Shown here: positions 6,973 through 14,308 of the stretch, piece by piece
Numbering within the stretch: position 1 is the first letter of the stretch
Layout: every line of letters starts with the position of its first letter
From: Treponema sp.
GTDB lineage: Bacteria > Spirochaetota > Spirochaetia > Treponematales > Breznakiellaceae
Assembly: GCA_031284195.1 (NCBI GenBank)
Contig: JAITAI010000174.1
Span: 1-17,905, forward strand
Length of the DNA: 17,905 nucleotides
Reading direction: 5' to 3'
Translations under genes and position numbers: made by a program
The notes under the pieces: model-generated
Told to the model about the DNA's origin: nothing
Databases searched by the model: none
What the model saw: the letters and a program-made list of their open reading frames with translations, nothing else

Positions 6973-7371
6973 TTACCAAACGGTACAGATGACTTCTCCG
7001 CCTACTTTTTTTTCAGCGGCCTTTTTTCCAGTGGTAACGCCTATCGACGTAGACACAATCAGCGTACCATATCCATTAAAAACCCGAGGCATGTTTTTAT
7101 ACCCTGTATACACCCGACGGCCCGGCTTGGAAACCTTTTCAATGCCATGGATAATCGAGCCGGCTTGTTCATCATATTTAAGAAACACCCTGATGACACT
7201 AATACCATCCTGATTTGCTTTTTTAAAATTCTTGATATACCCTTCGGTCTTCAAAATCTTAACGATTTCAAGTTTCAGCTTGGAGGCAGGGATATCAACC
7301 TTTTCATGTTTCGCCATTCCGGCATTCCGGATCTTGGTTAACATATCCGCCACGGGATCAGAGATACTCAT
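6973..7371 (-). CDS. rpsH: 30S ribosomal protein S8
   Basis: S8 binds the central domain of 16S rRNA; in E. coli it also represses the spc operon by binding the mRNA near rplE. The 132-residue protein begins MSISDPVADMLTKIRNAGMA and has VFNGYGTLIVSTSIGVTTGK followed by a Lys-rich linker and the terminal GGEVICTVW. The frame is open seven codons further upstream, but those codons contain the Shine-Dalgarno AAGGAGG itself, and the family N-terminus begins at the inner ATG, so I use the inner start. Fourteen bases separate it from rpsN. Confidence 0.97.
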   Translation of the reverse strand: MSISDPVADMLTKIRNAGMAKHEKVDIPASKLKLEIVKILKTEGYIKNFKKANQDGISVIRVFLKYDEQAGSIIHGIEKVSKPGRRVYTGYKNMPRVFNGYGTLIVSTSIGVTTGKKAAEKKVGGEVICTVW

Positions 7372-7385
7372 CCTTTCCTCCTTAA

Positions 7386-7571
7386 TTACCAACTAGATTT
7401 GGTGATGCCCGGTATCAGCCCTTCACTCGCAAATTTGCGAAAACAAAGGCGGCACATCTCAAATTTTCGGAGGTATCCCCTAGCCCGTCCACAGATCCTG
7501 CAACGGTTCACCTTTCTTGTCTTATATTTAGGCGTCCGCAGCGCCTTTATGATCATCGCTTTTCTTGCCAT
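7386..7571 (-). CDS. rpsN: 30S ribosomal protein S14 type Z (zinc form)
   Basis: The 61-residue product is the short zinc-binding S14: MARKAMIIKALRTPKYKTRK, then C24-RI-C27 and C40-RL-C43, and the conserved end GLIPGITKSSW. S14 helps complete the head of the small subunit. The frame continues 21 codons upstream into rplE, but GGGAGG lies four to five bases before the inner ATG and the family N-terminus starts there. Type Z S14 is sometimes replaced by a zinc-free paralogue in other bacteria; none is visible here. Confidence 0.97.
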   Translation of the reverse strand: MARKAMIIKALRTPKYKTRKVNRCRICGRARGYLRKFEMCRLCFRKFASEGLIPGITKSSW

Positions 7572-7581
7572 AATACCTCCC

Positions 7582-8163
7582 TTACTTTCTAAAAGGCATA
7601 CCGAACTTGGCGAGGAAAGCCTTAGCCTCCGCATCGGTTCGCGCCGTCGTTACGATGGCGATATTGAGTCCGGCTACCCGTTCAATTTTATCAAAATCAA
7701 TTTCCGGGAAAATAATCTGCTCAGTAATACCGAGGGAGTAGTTTCCGTGACCGTCAAAGGCGTTCTGATTGACCCCCCGAAAGTCCTTAACTCGGGGAAG
7801 AGCTACATTCACCAGTCGATCCAAGAATTCATACATCATAGCCCCTCGCAATGTAACCTTAACCCCTATTTCTTGTCCTTCCCGAATCTTAAAATTGGCG
7901 ATACTCTTACGAGCCTTGGTCTTAACCGCCTTCTGTCCGGTAATAAGGGTCAGATCATCCACCGCAGCATCCAAGAGTTTCTTGTTTTGCAAGGCTTCCC
8001 CTACACCCATACTAACGATGATCTTCTCTAACCGCGGAGTCTGCATGGTGGAAGTATAACCAAATTCCTTGAATAATGCAGGGGCTATCTGTTCTTTGTA
8101 TAGTTTCTTGAGCCGTGGCTCATAGCCCTTCGTCTCAATACCCTTTGTCTCAGCGACTTTCAT
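7582..8163 (-). CDS. rplE: 50S ribosomal protein L5
   Basis: L5 binds 5S rRNA and contacts P-site tRNA and S13 across the subunit interface. The product has 193 residues and carries YTSTMQTPRLEKIIVSMGVG, GQKAVKTKARKSIANFKIREG, VNVALPRVKDFRGVN and FPEIDFDKIERVAGLNI with the usual C-terminus AFLAKFGMPFR. About 14 N-terminal residues (MKVAETKGIETKGY) exceed the common 179-residue form. The chosen ATG shares its A with the rplX stop (TAATG) and follows GGAGAGG; the longer start six codons earlier has no ribosome binding site. Confidence 0.96.
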   Translation of the reverse strand: MKVAETKGIETKGYEPRLKKLYKEQIAPALFKEFGYTSTMQTPRLEKIIVSMGVGEALQNKKLLDAAVDDLTLITGQKAVKTKARKSIANFKIREGQEIGVKVTLRGAMMYEFLDRLVNVALPRVKDFRGVNQNAFDGHGNYSLGITEQIIFPEIDFDKIERVAGLNIAIVTTARTDAEAKAFLAKFGMPFRK

Positions 8164-8489
8164 TACAACGCCTCTCCGCATTTTCGACAGATCCGGGTCT
8201 TCGTATTCCCGTCCAACTTAAACCCTATCCGGGTAGGTCCGCATCTTTTACATACGATCTGCACATTGGAACTGTGGATCGCAGCCTCTATCTCAAAAAT
8301 TCCACCCCGATCCTGCTGATTACGGCGCTTTTTCGCCTTTTTGACGATATTGGCGCCTTCCACAACGACCCGGTCCTTGTCGCGGAAGATCTTCAATATT
8401 CGCCCCCGCTTTCCCTTGTCCTTGCCCGCAATGATCTGGACGGTATCTTCTTTTTTTAATTTAAATTTATGTTGCGTAACCGCTCCCAT
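8163..8489 (-). CDS. rplX: 50S ribosomal protein L24 with zinc-ribbon-like C-terminus
   Basis: L24 is an assembly initiator of the large subunit and lies near the tunnel exit. The KOW motif is at the N-terminal side (DTVQIIAGKDKGKRGRILKI), followed by VVVEGANIVKKAKKRRNQQ and an IEAAIHSSNV segment. The C-terminal part carries two CxxCG pairs, CKRCG and CRKCG, around TRIGFKLDG, a zinc-ribbon-like end found in many L24 proteins. At 108 residues it is of normal length. AAGGAG lies seven bases before the ATG. A 107-base spacer separates it from rplN, the longest within the spc block. Confidence 0.97.
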   Translation of the reverse strand: MGAVTQHKFKLKKEDTVQIIAGKDKGKRGRILKIFRDKDRVVVEGANIVKKAKKRRNQQDRGGIFEIEAAIHSSNVQIVCKRCGPTRIGFKLDGNTKTRICRKCGEAL

Positions 8490-8546
8490 ACCGCCGCTCC
8501 TTAATTTTCAGTACCACCTTAAGTCGTACCTATCATCATTTCCTTA

Positions 8547-8573
8547 CGAACACCGCCATTTCAGGCGCCTTCG
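8547..8573 (-). repeat. Imperfect hairpin in the rplN-rplX spacer
   Basis: The 107-base spacer (8490-8596) has no plausible gene. In its middle the minus strand can form a hairpin with two short helices, CGAA/TTCG outside and CGCC/GGCG inside, separated by a small internal loop and closing a six-base loop (TGAAAT). No T run follows it, so termination is unlikely. It may be a regulatory or processing element of the spc mRNA; by eye I could not match it to the known S8 site. Confidence 0.4.
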
Positions 8574-8596
8574 CAGGGAACAGAGTCCTTAAGGCC

Positions 8597-8965
8597 CTAG
8601 AGCACCTCAGGGGCGAGGGATACAATCTTCATATAATCCTTCTCCCGTAATTCCCGGGCAACCGGGCCGAAAATGCGCTTTCCTTTAGGATTCAAACTTG
8701 CATCAATAATAACACAGGCATTATCGTCAAAGCGGATATACGTGCCGTCAGGACGCCGGTATTCTTTATGGGTCCTCACGACCACCGCCTTTTCAACGGA
8801 ACCCTTTTTTATATTCGATGTCGGTAAAGCATCTTTCACCGCCACCACAATAATATCCCCAATACTTGCATATTTTCGCTTAGAACCGCCCAGCACCTTG
8901 ATACACTGAACAATCTTAGCGCCTGAATTATCCGCTACATTCAGGAAAGTCTCCACCTGAATCAT
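8597..8965 (-). CDS. rplN: 50S ribosomal protein L14
   Basis: L14 forms part of the intersubunit bridge and contacts L19 and 16S rRNA. The 122-residue product is highly conserved: MIQVETFLNVADNSGAKIVQ, GDIIVVAVKDALPTSNIKKG, VVVRTHKEYRRPDGTYIRFD and IFGPVARELREKDYMKIVSL. GGAG lies nine bases before the ATG, slightly distant. Spacers on both sides (67 bases from rpsQ, 107 to rplX) are long for this cluster. Confidence 0.98.
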   Translation of the reverse strand: MIQVETFLNVADNSGAKIVQCIKVLGGSKRKYASIGDIIVVAVKDALPTSNIKKGSVEKAVVVRTHKEYRRPDGTYIRFDDNACVIIDASLNPKGKRIFGPVARELREKDYMKIVSLAPEVL

Positions 8966-9032
8966 TTTCTTTTACTCCATAACTTTATGCTTACCTGCCC
9001 CCGCTGACAAGCCATTACATGGGAAAGGATCC

Positions 9033-9305
9033 CTATTGCGCGCGTTCTACAATCGCCGCCAGTTTCCAACACTTTTCTTTGCTGATAGGCCGGCATTCCA
9101 CCACCCGGACCCGGTCTCCGATCTTCGCCTCATTGGTCTCATCATGGGCTTTTACCTTTTTGATCCGCCTCACGTACTTCTTATACAGGGGATGTAAGGT
9201 CGTAGTTTCCACCGCAACCACGATGGTTTTATTCATCTTGTCGCTTTTAACGAGCCCTACAAACTCTTTTTTCCCCTTTTTAGCCTTAACAAGCTGCTCT
9301 GCCAC
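9033..9305 (-). CDS. rpsQ: 30S ribosomal protein S17
   Basis: S17 is a primary 16S rRNA binder of the OB-fold type. The 90-residue product contains FVGLVKSDKMNKTIVVAVET, HPLYKKYVRRIKKVKAHD and IGDRVRVVECRPISKEKCWK, the family core, with about ten basic residues before it. The start codon is GTG (GAGGAG, six bases, GTG-GCA-GAG); no ATG is available in a suitable place. It lies 48 bases after rpmC. Confidence 0.97.
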   Translation of the reverse strand: MAEQLVKAKKGKKEFVGLVKSDKMNKTIVVAVETTTLHPLYKKYVRRIKKVKAHDETNEAKIGDRVRVVECRPISKEKCWKLAAIVERAQ

Positions 9306-9353
9306 AGTATTCTCCTCATTCTCCCCGCACCGTAATACTCACTGCAAAAACCT

Positions 9354-9554
9354 TTACTCTGCTTTTAAAGGCCGCTCCTGTTGCCAAATCAAGGTGTTCA
9401 GCCGGGCAATCTGCCGGCGCAGGGTACGCTTTTGAAGTGGATTATCCACATGACCAATAACACTCTGGAACCGGAATTCCATATATTTCTTATTAAGCTC
9501 TTCCCGCTTCGCCTTGAGTTCAGGGAAAGACAGATTCTTAAACGAATTTTTCAT
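9354..9554 (-). CDS. rpmC: 50S ribosomal protein L29
   Basis: L29 is a small two-helix protein at the tunnel exit, near the binding sites of signal recognition particle and trigger factor. The 66-residue product shows the usual pattern LSFPELKAKREELNKKYMEF with RFQSVIGHVDNPLQ and RTLRRQIARLNTL. AAGGAA overlaps the rplP stop nine bases before the ATG, suggesting coupling to rplP. Confidence 0.96.
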   Translation of the reverse strand: MKNSFKNLSFPELKAKREELNKKYMEFRFQSVIGHVDNPLQKRTLRRQIARLNTLIWQQERPLKAE

Positions 9555-9567
9555 TTGTTCTTATTCC

Positions 9568-9993
9568 TTATGCACCCAGTTCAAAATCAGCCCGGGCAAC
9601 AAACCGGGTCCTTATCGGAAGCTTAGAACCAGCTAAGGTCATGGCTTCTTGAGCAATGGATTTTTCAATACCCCCCAATTCAAACATCACCGTCCCTGGC
9701 TTCACCACCGCCACCCAGTACTCTGGAGCTCCCTTACCCTTACCCATACGGGTTTCAGCAGGTTTCTTTGAATAGGGTTTATCTGGGAAAATGCGAATCC
9801 AAATCTTCCCTCCCCGCTTTATATGACGATTTAAAGCAATACGGGCTGCTTCGATCTGCCGGTTGGTAATCCACATCCGGTCCATAGCAACCAAGGCATA
9901 ATCCCCAAAAACCACCCGGTTCCCCCGAGTGGCATTCCCCGGCATGGTACCCCGCTGTACCTTGCGAAATTTAACACGTTTAGGACTCAACAT
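9568..9993 (-). CDS. rplP: 50S ribosomal protein L16
   Basis: L16 sits near the A-site tRNA elbow and helps shape the peptidyl transferase centre. The 141-residue product begins MLSPKRVKFRKVQRGTMPGN and contains WITNRQIEAARIALNRHIKR, GGKIWIRIFPDKPYSKKPAE and the conserved RMGKGKGAPEYWVAVVKPG. The start is two bases after the rpsC stop, so ribosomes probably pass directly from one to the other. Confidence 0.98.
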   Translation of the reverse strand: MLSPKRVKFRKVQRGTMPGNATRGNRVVFGDYALVAMDRMWITNRQIEAARIALNRHIKRGGKIWIRIFPDKPYSKKPAETRMGKGKGAPEYWVAVVKPGTVMFELGGIEKSIAQEAMTLAGSKLPIRTRFVARADFELGA

Positions 9994-9995
9994 AT

Positions 9996-10700
9996 TTAAC
10001 TCCTTGCAGGAACCCGGTCCCGGCGTTTACGAACCAAAGCACCGGCATCTTCCTTTTGTTCTTTACCATATTTCATACCGTTGTAGACCCATACTTTAAC
10101 ACCGATAGCCCCAAAGGTGGTATGCGCCTCTGCAAACCCGTAATCAATATCCGCCCGCAAAGTATGCAAAGGAATTCGGCCCTCTTTAGCCTCTTCAGTA
10201 CGGGACATCTCTGCCCCTCCAAGACGGCCTGAAAGCCGCACTTTGACCCCTTGGGCATTACCCTTCTTGATGGCATTACTAATGGCCTGTTTCATGGTCC
10301 GCCTAAAAGAAGAGCGAGCTAAAAGCTGCCGGGCAATGTTTTGAGCGATAATTTGGGCATTATTATCAACATTACGTACTTCCTTGATCTTAATTTGAAT
10401 CTTTTTACTTACATGCCGCTGCAGCTCTACCCCTATCTTCTCAATATTAGCCCCCTTAGTGCCAATAATAACCCCGGGACGGGCGGTATGAATGGTAATG
10501 GTGATACGCTGGGGATGCCGAATAATTTCCAGTTCAGCAATATCCGCACCCTTGGTTTCAGGTAAACCCATGATACGTTTACGTAATTGTATATCCTCAT
10601 GAAGGGTATTGGCATACTCCTTAGGGCCTACATACCACCTCGAACCCCAGGTTTTATTGATACCAATGCGCAGTCCAATCGGATTAACTTTTTGTCCCAC
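9996..10700 (-). CDS. rpsC: 30S ribosomal protein S3
   Basis: S3 forms part of the mRNA entry tunnel. With the GTG start chosen here the 234-residue product begins (V/M)GQKVNPIGLRIGINKTW, exactly the family N-terminus. It has the KH domain (ARPGVIIGTKGANIEKI) and the C-terminal S3 domain (LSGRLGGAEMSRTEEAKEGR, LRADIDYGFAEAHTTFGAIG). An ATG ten codons upstream in the same frame would add MMKPKRRGVK from inside rplV; the GTG is better because it follows GGGGAG at five to six bases and lies one base after the rplV stop (TAAAGTG). Confidence 0.96.
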   Translation of the reverse strand: MGQKVNPIGLRIGINKTWGSRWYVGPKEYANTLHEDIQLRKRIMGLPETKGADIAELEIIRHPQRITITIHTARPGVIIGTKGANIEKIGVELQRHVSKKIQIKIKEVRNVDNNAQIIAQNIARQLLARSSFRRTMKQAISNAIKKGNAQGVKVRLSGRLGGAEMSRTEEAKEGRIPLHTLRADIDYGFAEAHTTFGAIGVKVWVYNGMKYGKEQKEDAGALVRKRRDRVPARS

Positions 10701-10701
10701 T

Positions 10702-11064
10702 TTAACTCCCCGCCTTTTTGGTTTCATCAATAACTACGGTAATATGACACATCCGCTTGAGAAGCATGTCCGCTCGACCCCGAGCCCGGAACCATACCCG
10801 CTTCATCCGGGGACCCTCATCAATCAGCACTTCCTTCACGTATAACATATCTTCTTCAAGCCCCTTATTTTGACAGAGGGCATTGGAAGCAGCGGATTTT
10901 ACGGTTTTCCGAATAAGCCGCGCCCCCTTGTGGGGCATATTTTCCAGTAAAGACATGGCCTCCGGGTAAGACCTCCGGCGTATTAGATCTGCCACCGGAC
11001 GAATCTTAAAAGGTGAAGCGATAAGGTACTTCGTTACCGCCTTATAACCGCGCTTTGTTTCCAT
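10702..11064 (-). CDS. rplV: 50S ribosomal protein L22
   Basis: L22 lines the peptide exit tunnel through a long beta hairpin. The 120-residue product has YKAVTKYLIASPFKIRPVAD, the segment KTVKSAASNALCQNKG, and the hairpin region with EGPRMKRVWFRARGRADML followed by HITVVIDE. In other bacteria macrolide resistance arises in this hairpin; here it has no visible insertion or deletion. TAGGTAG overlaps the end of rpsS before the ATG. Confidence 0.97.
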   Translation of the reverse strand: METKRGYKAVTKYLIASPFKIRPVADLIRRRSYPEAMSLLENMPHKGARLIRKTVKSAASNALCQNKGLEEDMLYVKEVLIDEGPRMKRVWFRARGRADMLLKRMCHITVVIDETKKAGS

Positions 11065-11075
11065 ATATCTACCTA

Positions 11076-11354
11076 CTATTTAGCGGCCTTCTTGTCCGAA
11101 CCTGCATGTCCCCGGAAAATCCGGGTAGGGGCAAATTCACCAAGTTTATGGCCGACCAGATTTTCCGTAATGTATACAGGAATCCAGGTTTTACCGTTAT
11201 AAACGGAAATGGTTCCCCCCACCATTTCAGGAATAATGGTAGAACAACGGGAATAAGTCTTGATCATCTTCCTGTCCCGGACCTTACTCATCTCCAATAC
11301 CTTTTTATAAAGACTCTTCTCTATGAAGGGCCCTTTCTTAATGGACCTTGACAC
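11076..11354 (-). CDS. rpsS: 30S ribosomal protein S19
   Basis: S19 is in the small-subunit head, paired with S13 near the A and P sites. The 92-residue product begins (V/M)SRSIKKGPFIEKSLYKKV and continues with STIIPEMVGGTISVYNGKTW, ITENLVGHKLGEFAPTRIF and GHAGSDKKAAK. The start codon is GTG, six bases after TAGGAG; no ATG exists at the family N-terminus. Nine bases separate it from rplB. Confidence 0.97.
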   Translation of the reverse strand: MSRSIKKGPFIEKSLYKKVLEMSKVRDRKMIKTYSRCSTIIPEMVGGTISVYNGKTWIPVYITENLVGHKLGEFAPTRIFRGHAGSDKKAAK

Positions 11355-11363
11355 CCTACGCTC

Positions 11364-12194
11364 CTATTTCTTTTTCCCCCGGCTCACAATAAACCGGGAT
11401 GACGGCTTATGCTTACTCCGCGTCTTGTATCCCTTCGTCGGCTGTCCCCACGGACTTACTGGATGAATACCCTTGTTTTTTCCTTCGCCACCTCCGTGGG
11501 GGTGATCCACCGGGTTCATAACCATACCCCGTACCGTGGGTCGTATCCCAAGCCATCGCTTCCGTCCGGCCTTACCGAATTGGGTATTCATATGATCTTC
11601 GTTTCCTACGGTTCCAATGGTAGCGTAACATTTCTTGAAAACCATACGCATCTCATCAGAAGGAAGCCTTAAAGTAACGTAATCCCCTTCTTTAGCAACA
11701 ATCAGGGCACTCGCCCCTGCAGCCCGCGCCATCTGACCACCCTTACCCAAGGTAAGCTCAATATTATGCACGGTAAATCCCAAGGGGATATTCTCTAAGG
11801 GCAGAGCATTGCCAATTTCAATCGGCGCATTAGGACCACTGAGAATCTGAGCATTACGTGTAAGGCCCTTGGGGGCAATAATATACCGCTTCTCCCCATC
11901 AGCATAGACAATCAAGGCAATATTAGAACTACGATTAGGATCATATTCAATAGTTGAAACCTTCCCCGGAACGCCGATCTTATCCCGCTTAAAGTCTATG
12001 GTCCGGTACAGGCGCTTATGCCCACCCCCCTTATGCCATACACTGATACGACCATGGGTATCTCGACCCGCCCGTTCTGCCCGCCCTGAAGTAAGAGATT
12101 TTGCAGGCTGAATATGCTTAGAAAGCTCGGAATAATCCAAACTAATCCACTGCCGCATCCCTGCGGTTATCGGCTTATACGTTTTTATCCCCAT
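11364..12194 (-). CDS. rplB: 50S ribosomal protein L2
   Basis: L2 is one of the most conserved large-subunit proteins, needed for subunit association and for the peptidyl transferase centre. The 276-residue product has GRISVWHKGGGHKRLYRTID near residue 48, GKGGQMARAAGASALIVAKE near 150, and the near-universal block VDHPHGGGEGKNKG at 229-242 that includes the histidine linked to catalysis. The C-terminus is basic (RFIVSRGKKK). The ATG follows AAGGGAAG that overlaps the region of the rplW stop. Confidence 0.98.
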   Translation of the reverse strand: MGIKTYKPITAGMRQWISLDYSELSKHIQPAKSLTSGRAERAGRDTHGRISVWHKGGGHKRLYRTIDFKRDKIGVPGKVSTIEYDPNRSSNIALIVYADGEKRYIIAPKGLTRNAQILSGPNAPIEIGNALPLENIPLGFTVHNIELTLGKGGQMARAAGASALIVAKEGDYVTLRLPSDEMRMVFKKCYATIGTVGNEDHMNTQFGKAGRKRWLGIRPTVRGMVMNPVDHPHGGGEGKNKGIHPVSPWGQPTKGYKTRSKHKPSSRFIVSRGKKK

Positions 12195-12203
12195 AATCTT
12201 CCC

Positions 12204-12503
12204 TTATATACCCTCAAAGAGGCTTATCTTCTCATCCTTGGGCAATCGGACAATGGCTTTCTTCCATGAAGAAGTATAACCAGACCTATAACGCTGCCGC
12301 TTCGGTTTACCCCCAACTACCATAACGGTGCAGGAAATCGGATGTACTTTAAATAAGATACGTACCGCTTCTTTTATCTGAATCTTCGTTGCTGCAAGGT
12401 CCACCCGAAACACGTATTTTCCTTCTTCCCGCATAATATTGGTCTTTTCTGAAAGCACCGGTTCAATCAAGACCTTTTCCGGAATCATCGTTCCCTGTAT
12501 CAT
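12204..12503 (-). CDS. rplW: 50S ribosomal protein L23
   Basis: L23 is the docking site for trigger factor and SRP at the tunnel exit. The 99-residue product carries IEPVLSEKTNIMREEGKYVF, ATKIQIKEAVRILFKV and the loop GGKPKRQRYRSGYTSSWKKA followed by IVRLPKDEKISLFEG. The start ATG overlaps the rplD stop (ATGA), a common coupling arrangement, with GAGGGG before it. A Met five codons later is an alternative, but its upstream sequence is weaker. Confidence 0.96.
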   Translation of the reverse strand: MIQGTMIPEKVLIEPVLSEKTNIMREEGKYVFRVDLAATKIQIKEAVRILFKVHPISCTVMVVGGKPKRQRYRSGYTSSWKKAIVRLPKDEKISLFEGI

Positions 12504-13165
12504 TGGATCCCCTCTCCCTGTTCAGTACCCCTTACGCCTTCATCGGGACTATAAAAAACATTCAAATTTTTAGCAGCCGTTTCCAAGAGTAGAACCTGGC
12601 GGCCATAAAACAAGTCATGAGCCCGCAGACGATTATACGAAAGAAACCTAAGCCAAGGTATATTAGCTCCCGCCCGCTTTACCAGAGGGTCATCATCTTT
12701 TAGAATAATAATCGTCCGTTCACCAGGACCAAAATGGGCAAGGACCCCTGCCAATTCTTTTGTTTTCCCCGAAGCTATCGAAAAATCTTCAACTATTTTC
12801 AGGGTATCGCTTTGTACTTTCAAACTCAAAATACTCTTTAAGGCAAGCCGCTTTACTTTTTTGGGAAGGGCATAAGAAAAATCCCGGGGTTTAGGACCAA
12901 ATACGGTACCCCCTCCTACAAGCACCGGAGACTTCTTATCCCCTCGCCGCGCTCGGCCCGTTCCCTTCTGCTTATAAGGCTTGGCATTGGAACCATGAAT
13001 CTCTCCCCGATCCTTAGTACTCGCCGTTCCCAACCGTTTATTGGCAAGCTCGTTGTGTATAGCATACCAGATGACATCTTCATTTACCGGAAGGCCAAAT
13101 ACAGCGTCGTCTAATTCGATACTCCGTAGTTCTTTACCTTCAATAGAATACACCGTCCGATCCAT
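12500..13165 (-). CDS. rplD: 50S ribosomal protein L4
   Basis: L4 reaches into the exit tunnel and, in E. coli, represses its own S10 operon by acting on the leader RNA. The 221-residue product contains NKRLGTASTKDRGEIHGSNA, then KPYKQKGTGRARRGDKKSPV, the tunnel loop region, and GGGTVFGPKPRDFSYALPKK. The C-terminal part (YNRLRAHDLFYGRQVLLLE) matches the family, and a short extra tail (DEGVRGTEQGEGIQ) follows. Regulation by L4 here is not shown, but unusual structured spacers lie next to rpsJ. GAGGAA precedes the ATG. Confidence 0.96.
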   Translation of the reverse strand: MDRTVYSIEGKELRSIELDDAVFGLPVNEDVIWYAIHNELANKRLGTASTKDRGEIHGSNAKPYKQKGTGRARRGDKKSPVLVGGGTVFGPKPRDFSYALPKKVKRLALKSILSLKVQSDTLKIVEDFSIASGKTKELAGVLAHFGPGERTIIILKDDDPLVKRAGANIPWLRFLSYNRLRAHDLFYGRQVLLLETAAKNLNVFYSPDEGVRGTEQGEGIQ

Positions 13166-13190
13166 TCAATTCCTCACTTCTTACCGGTCC

Positions 13191-13811
13191 CTACTTTTTT
13201 ACCGCAGCCCTGACTATCACCAGGCCTTTATGTACCCCAGGAACAGCGCCTCGAATCACCAAAAGCTGTTTTTCCGGATCCACCTTGACCACCTTAAGGC
13301 TCAAGACCGTCACCTGTTCCCGTCCCATACGACCGGGTAATTTCATATTCTTAAAAGTTCGCCCCGGATAGGTTGACTGTCCTGTAGATCCCGGTTCACG
13401 GTGAAATTTAGAACCGTGAGAATGGTGACCGCCGCTAAAACCCCAGCGCTTCATTACCCCCTGAAAGCCCTTACCCTTGGAAACTCCCGTTACATCTACA
13501 TACCGGCATCCTTCAAAGACCTCTACCCCAAGAGAATCTCCTACGGCAACTTCCTTATCAAAATCACGAAATTCTTTAATGTGTTGCTTTGGGGTAATCT
13601 GTTCCGGAAATTGTCCCTTATACGGCTTCGTCACTCGCCCAGGTTTTGCATCGTCCACCCCAAGCACCACTGCGGCATAGCCGTTTTTTTCTTCGTTTTT
13701 TTGAGCAACCACCATATTTGGATCGATACGCAAGACCGTTACCGGAACAAGCCTGCCTGCATCGTCAAAGACCTGAGTCATACCCACTTTTTTGGCCAAA
13801 AGCCCCAACAT
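13191..13811 (-). CDS. rplC: 50S ribosomal protein L3
   Basis: L3 initiates 50S assembly and its long loop approaches the peptidyl transferase centre. The 206-residue product begins MLGLLAKKVGMTQVFDDAGR and has the signature VTGVSKGKGFQGVMKRWGFS, GGHHSHGSKFHREPGSTGQS and LPGRMGREQVTVLSLKVVKV. GGGAG precedes the ATG by six bases. The 174-base spacer that separates it from rpsJ is exceptional for this cluster. Confidence 0.98.
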   Translation of the reverse strand: MLGLLAKKVGMTQVFDDAGRLVPVTVLRIDPNMVVAQKNEEKNGYAAVVLGVDDAKPGRVTKPYKGQFPEQITPKQHIKEFRDFDKEVAVGDSLGVEVFEGCRYVDVTGVSKGKGFQGVMKRWGFSGGHHSHGSKFHREPGSTGQSTYPGRTFKNMKLPGRMGREQVTVLSLKVVKVDPEKQLLVIRGAVPGVHKGLVIVRAAVKK

Positions 13812-13985
13812 GCTTAACTCCCAAACCGCTCATTTCGAGCAGGTACTGTACGATCACGGCAACTCGGACACACCATCCTCTCGATCAAGATAACCAATCC
13901 ATCTTCTCAAGATCGTCTGTCCCCGCGAAATCTAATCCGCAAAGCTACCTTCCAAGAATCAGTTTCTGTTAAAATCCAACGGATT
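13812..13985 (-). other. 174-base structured spacer between rpsJ and rplC
   Basis: No recognised gene lies here. On the minus strand three hairpins are visible. The first is a perfect 8-bp stem TAAAATCC/GGATTTTA with loop GTT (13970-13988), containing the rpsJ stop codon. The second has CGATC/GATCG and AAGAT/ATCTT with a 5-base bulge on one side (13882-13915). The third, CTGCTC/GAGCGG with loop GAAAT (13826-13842), ends a few bases before the rplC ribosome binding site. None is followed by a long T run. The position suggests control of rplC translation or mRNA processing; this is inference. Confidence 0.6.
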
Positions 13986-13988
13986 TTA
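13970..13988 (-). repeat. Perfect 8-bp hairpin over the rpsJ stop codon
   Basis: The arms 13970-13977 and 13981-13988 are exactly complementary around a three-base loop. The TAA of rpsJ lies inside the stem on the mRNA. The only downstream T stretch is the T4 within the stem itself, so an intrinsic terminator is doubtful, though partial attenuation between rpsJ and rplC is possible. It could also protect the 3' end of a processed tuf-rpsJ transcript. Confidence 0.6.
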
Positions 13989-14294
13989 CTGTTTTATCTC
14001 AACATCAACACCCGCAGGAAGTTCCAGTTTCATCAAAGAATCCATTACTTCGGGAGAAGGATTTATTATGTCGATCAACCGCTTATGGGTCCGCATCTCA
14101 AACTGCTCACGAGACTTTTTATTCACATGAGGAGAACGGAGCACCGTTACTTTATTAATGCGAGTCGGTAAAGGGATAGGACCCGTCACCCGGGCACCCG
14201 CTTTTTGAACCGTTTGAACGATAGATTTCGCACTCTGATCAATGAGTTCCACATCAAACCCGCGCAGTCGCACACGAATTCGTTCCTTATCCAT
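13986..14294 (-). CDS. rpsJ: 30S ribosomal protein S10
   Basis: S10 lies in the head of the small subunit and, as NusE, also joins transcription antitermination complexes with NusB. The 102-residue product begins MDKERIRVRLRGFDVELIDQ and contains VTGPIPLPTRINKVTVLRSP and the loop HVNKKSREQFEMRTHKRLID. I use the inner ATG because GGGAGG lies four bases before it; the frame opens four codons earlier (MGGI), and those codons are the ribosome binding site. It is separated from tuf by a 78-base spacer holding a strong hairpin. Confidence 0.97.
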   Translation of the reverse strand: MDKERIRVRLRGFDVELIDQSAKSIVQTVQKAGARVTGPIPLPTRINKVTVLRSPHVNKKSREQFEMRTHKRLIDIINPSPEVMDSLMKLELPAGVDVEIKQ

Positions 14295-14308
14295 TATTCC
14301 TCCCACAA

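Noticed and set aside
13814..13885. tRNA-Ser-like stretch (TGTCCGAGT, CTCGAAA) in the rpsJ-rplC spacer
   Set aside because: The anticodon stem does not pair (at least two mismatches), there is no T arm with GTTCRA, and no complementary 3' acceptor strand follows.
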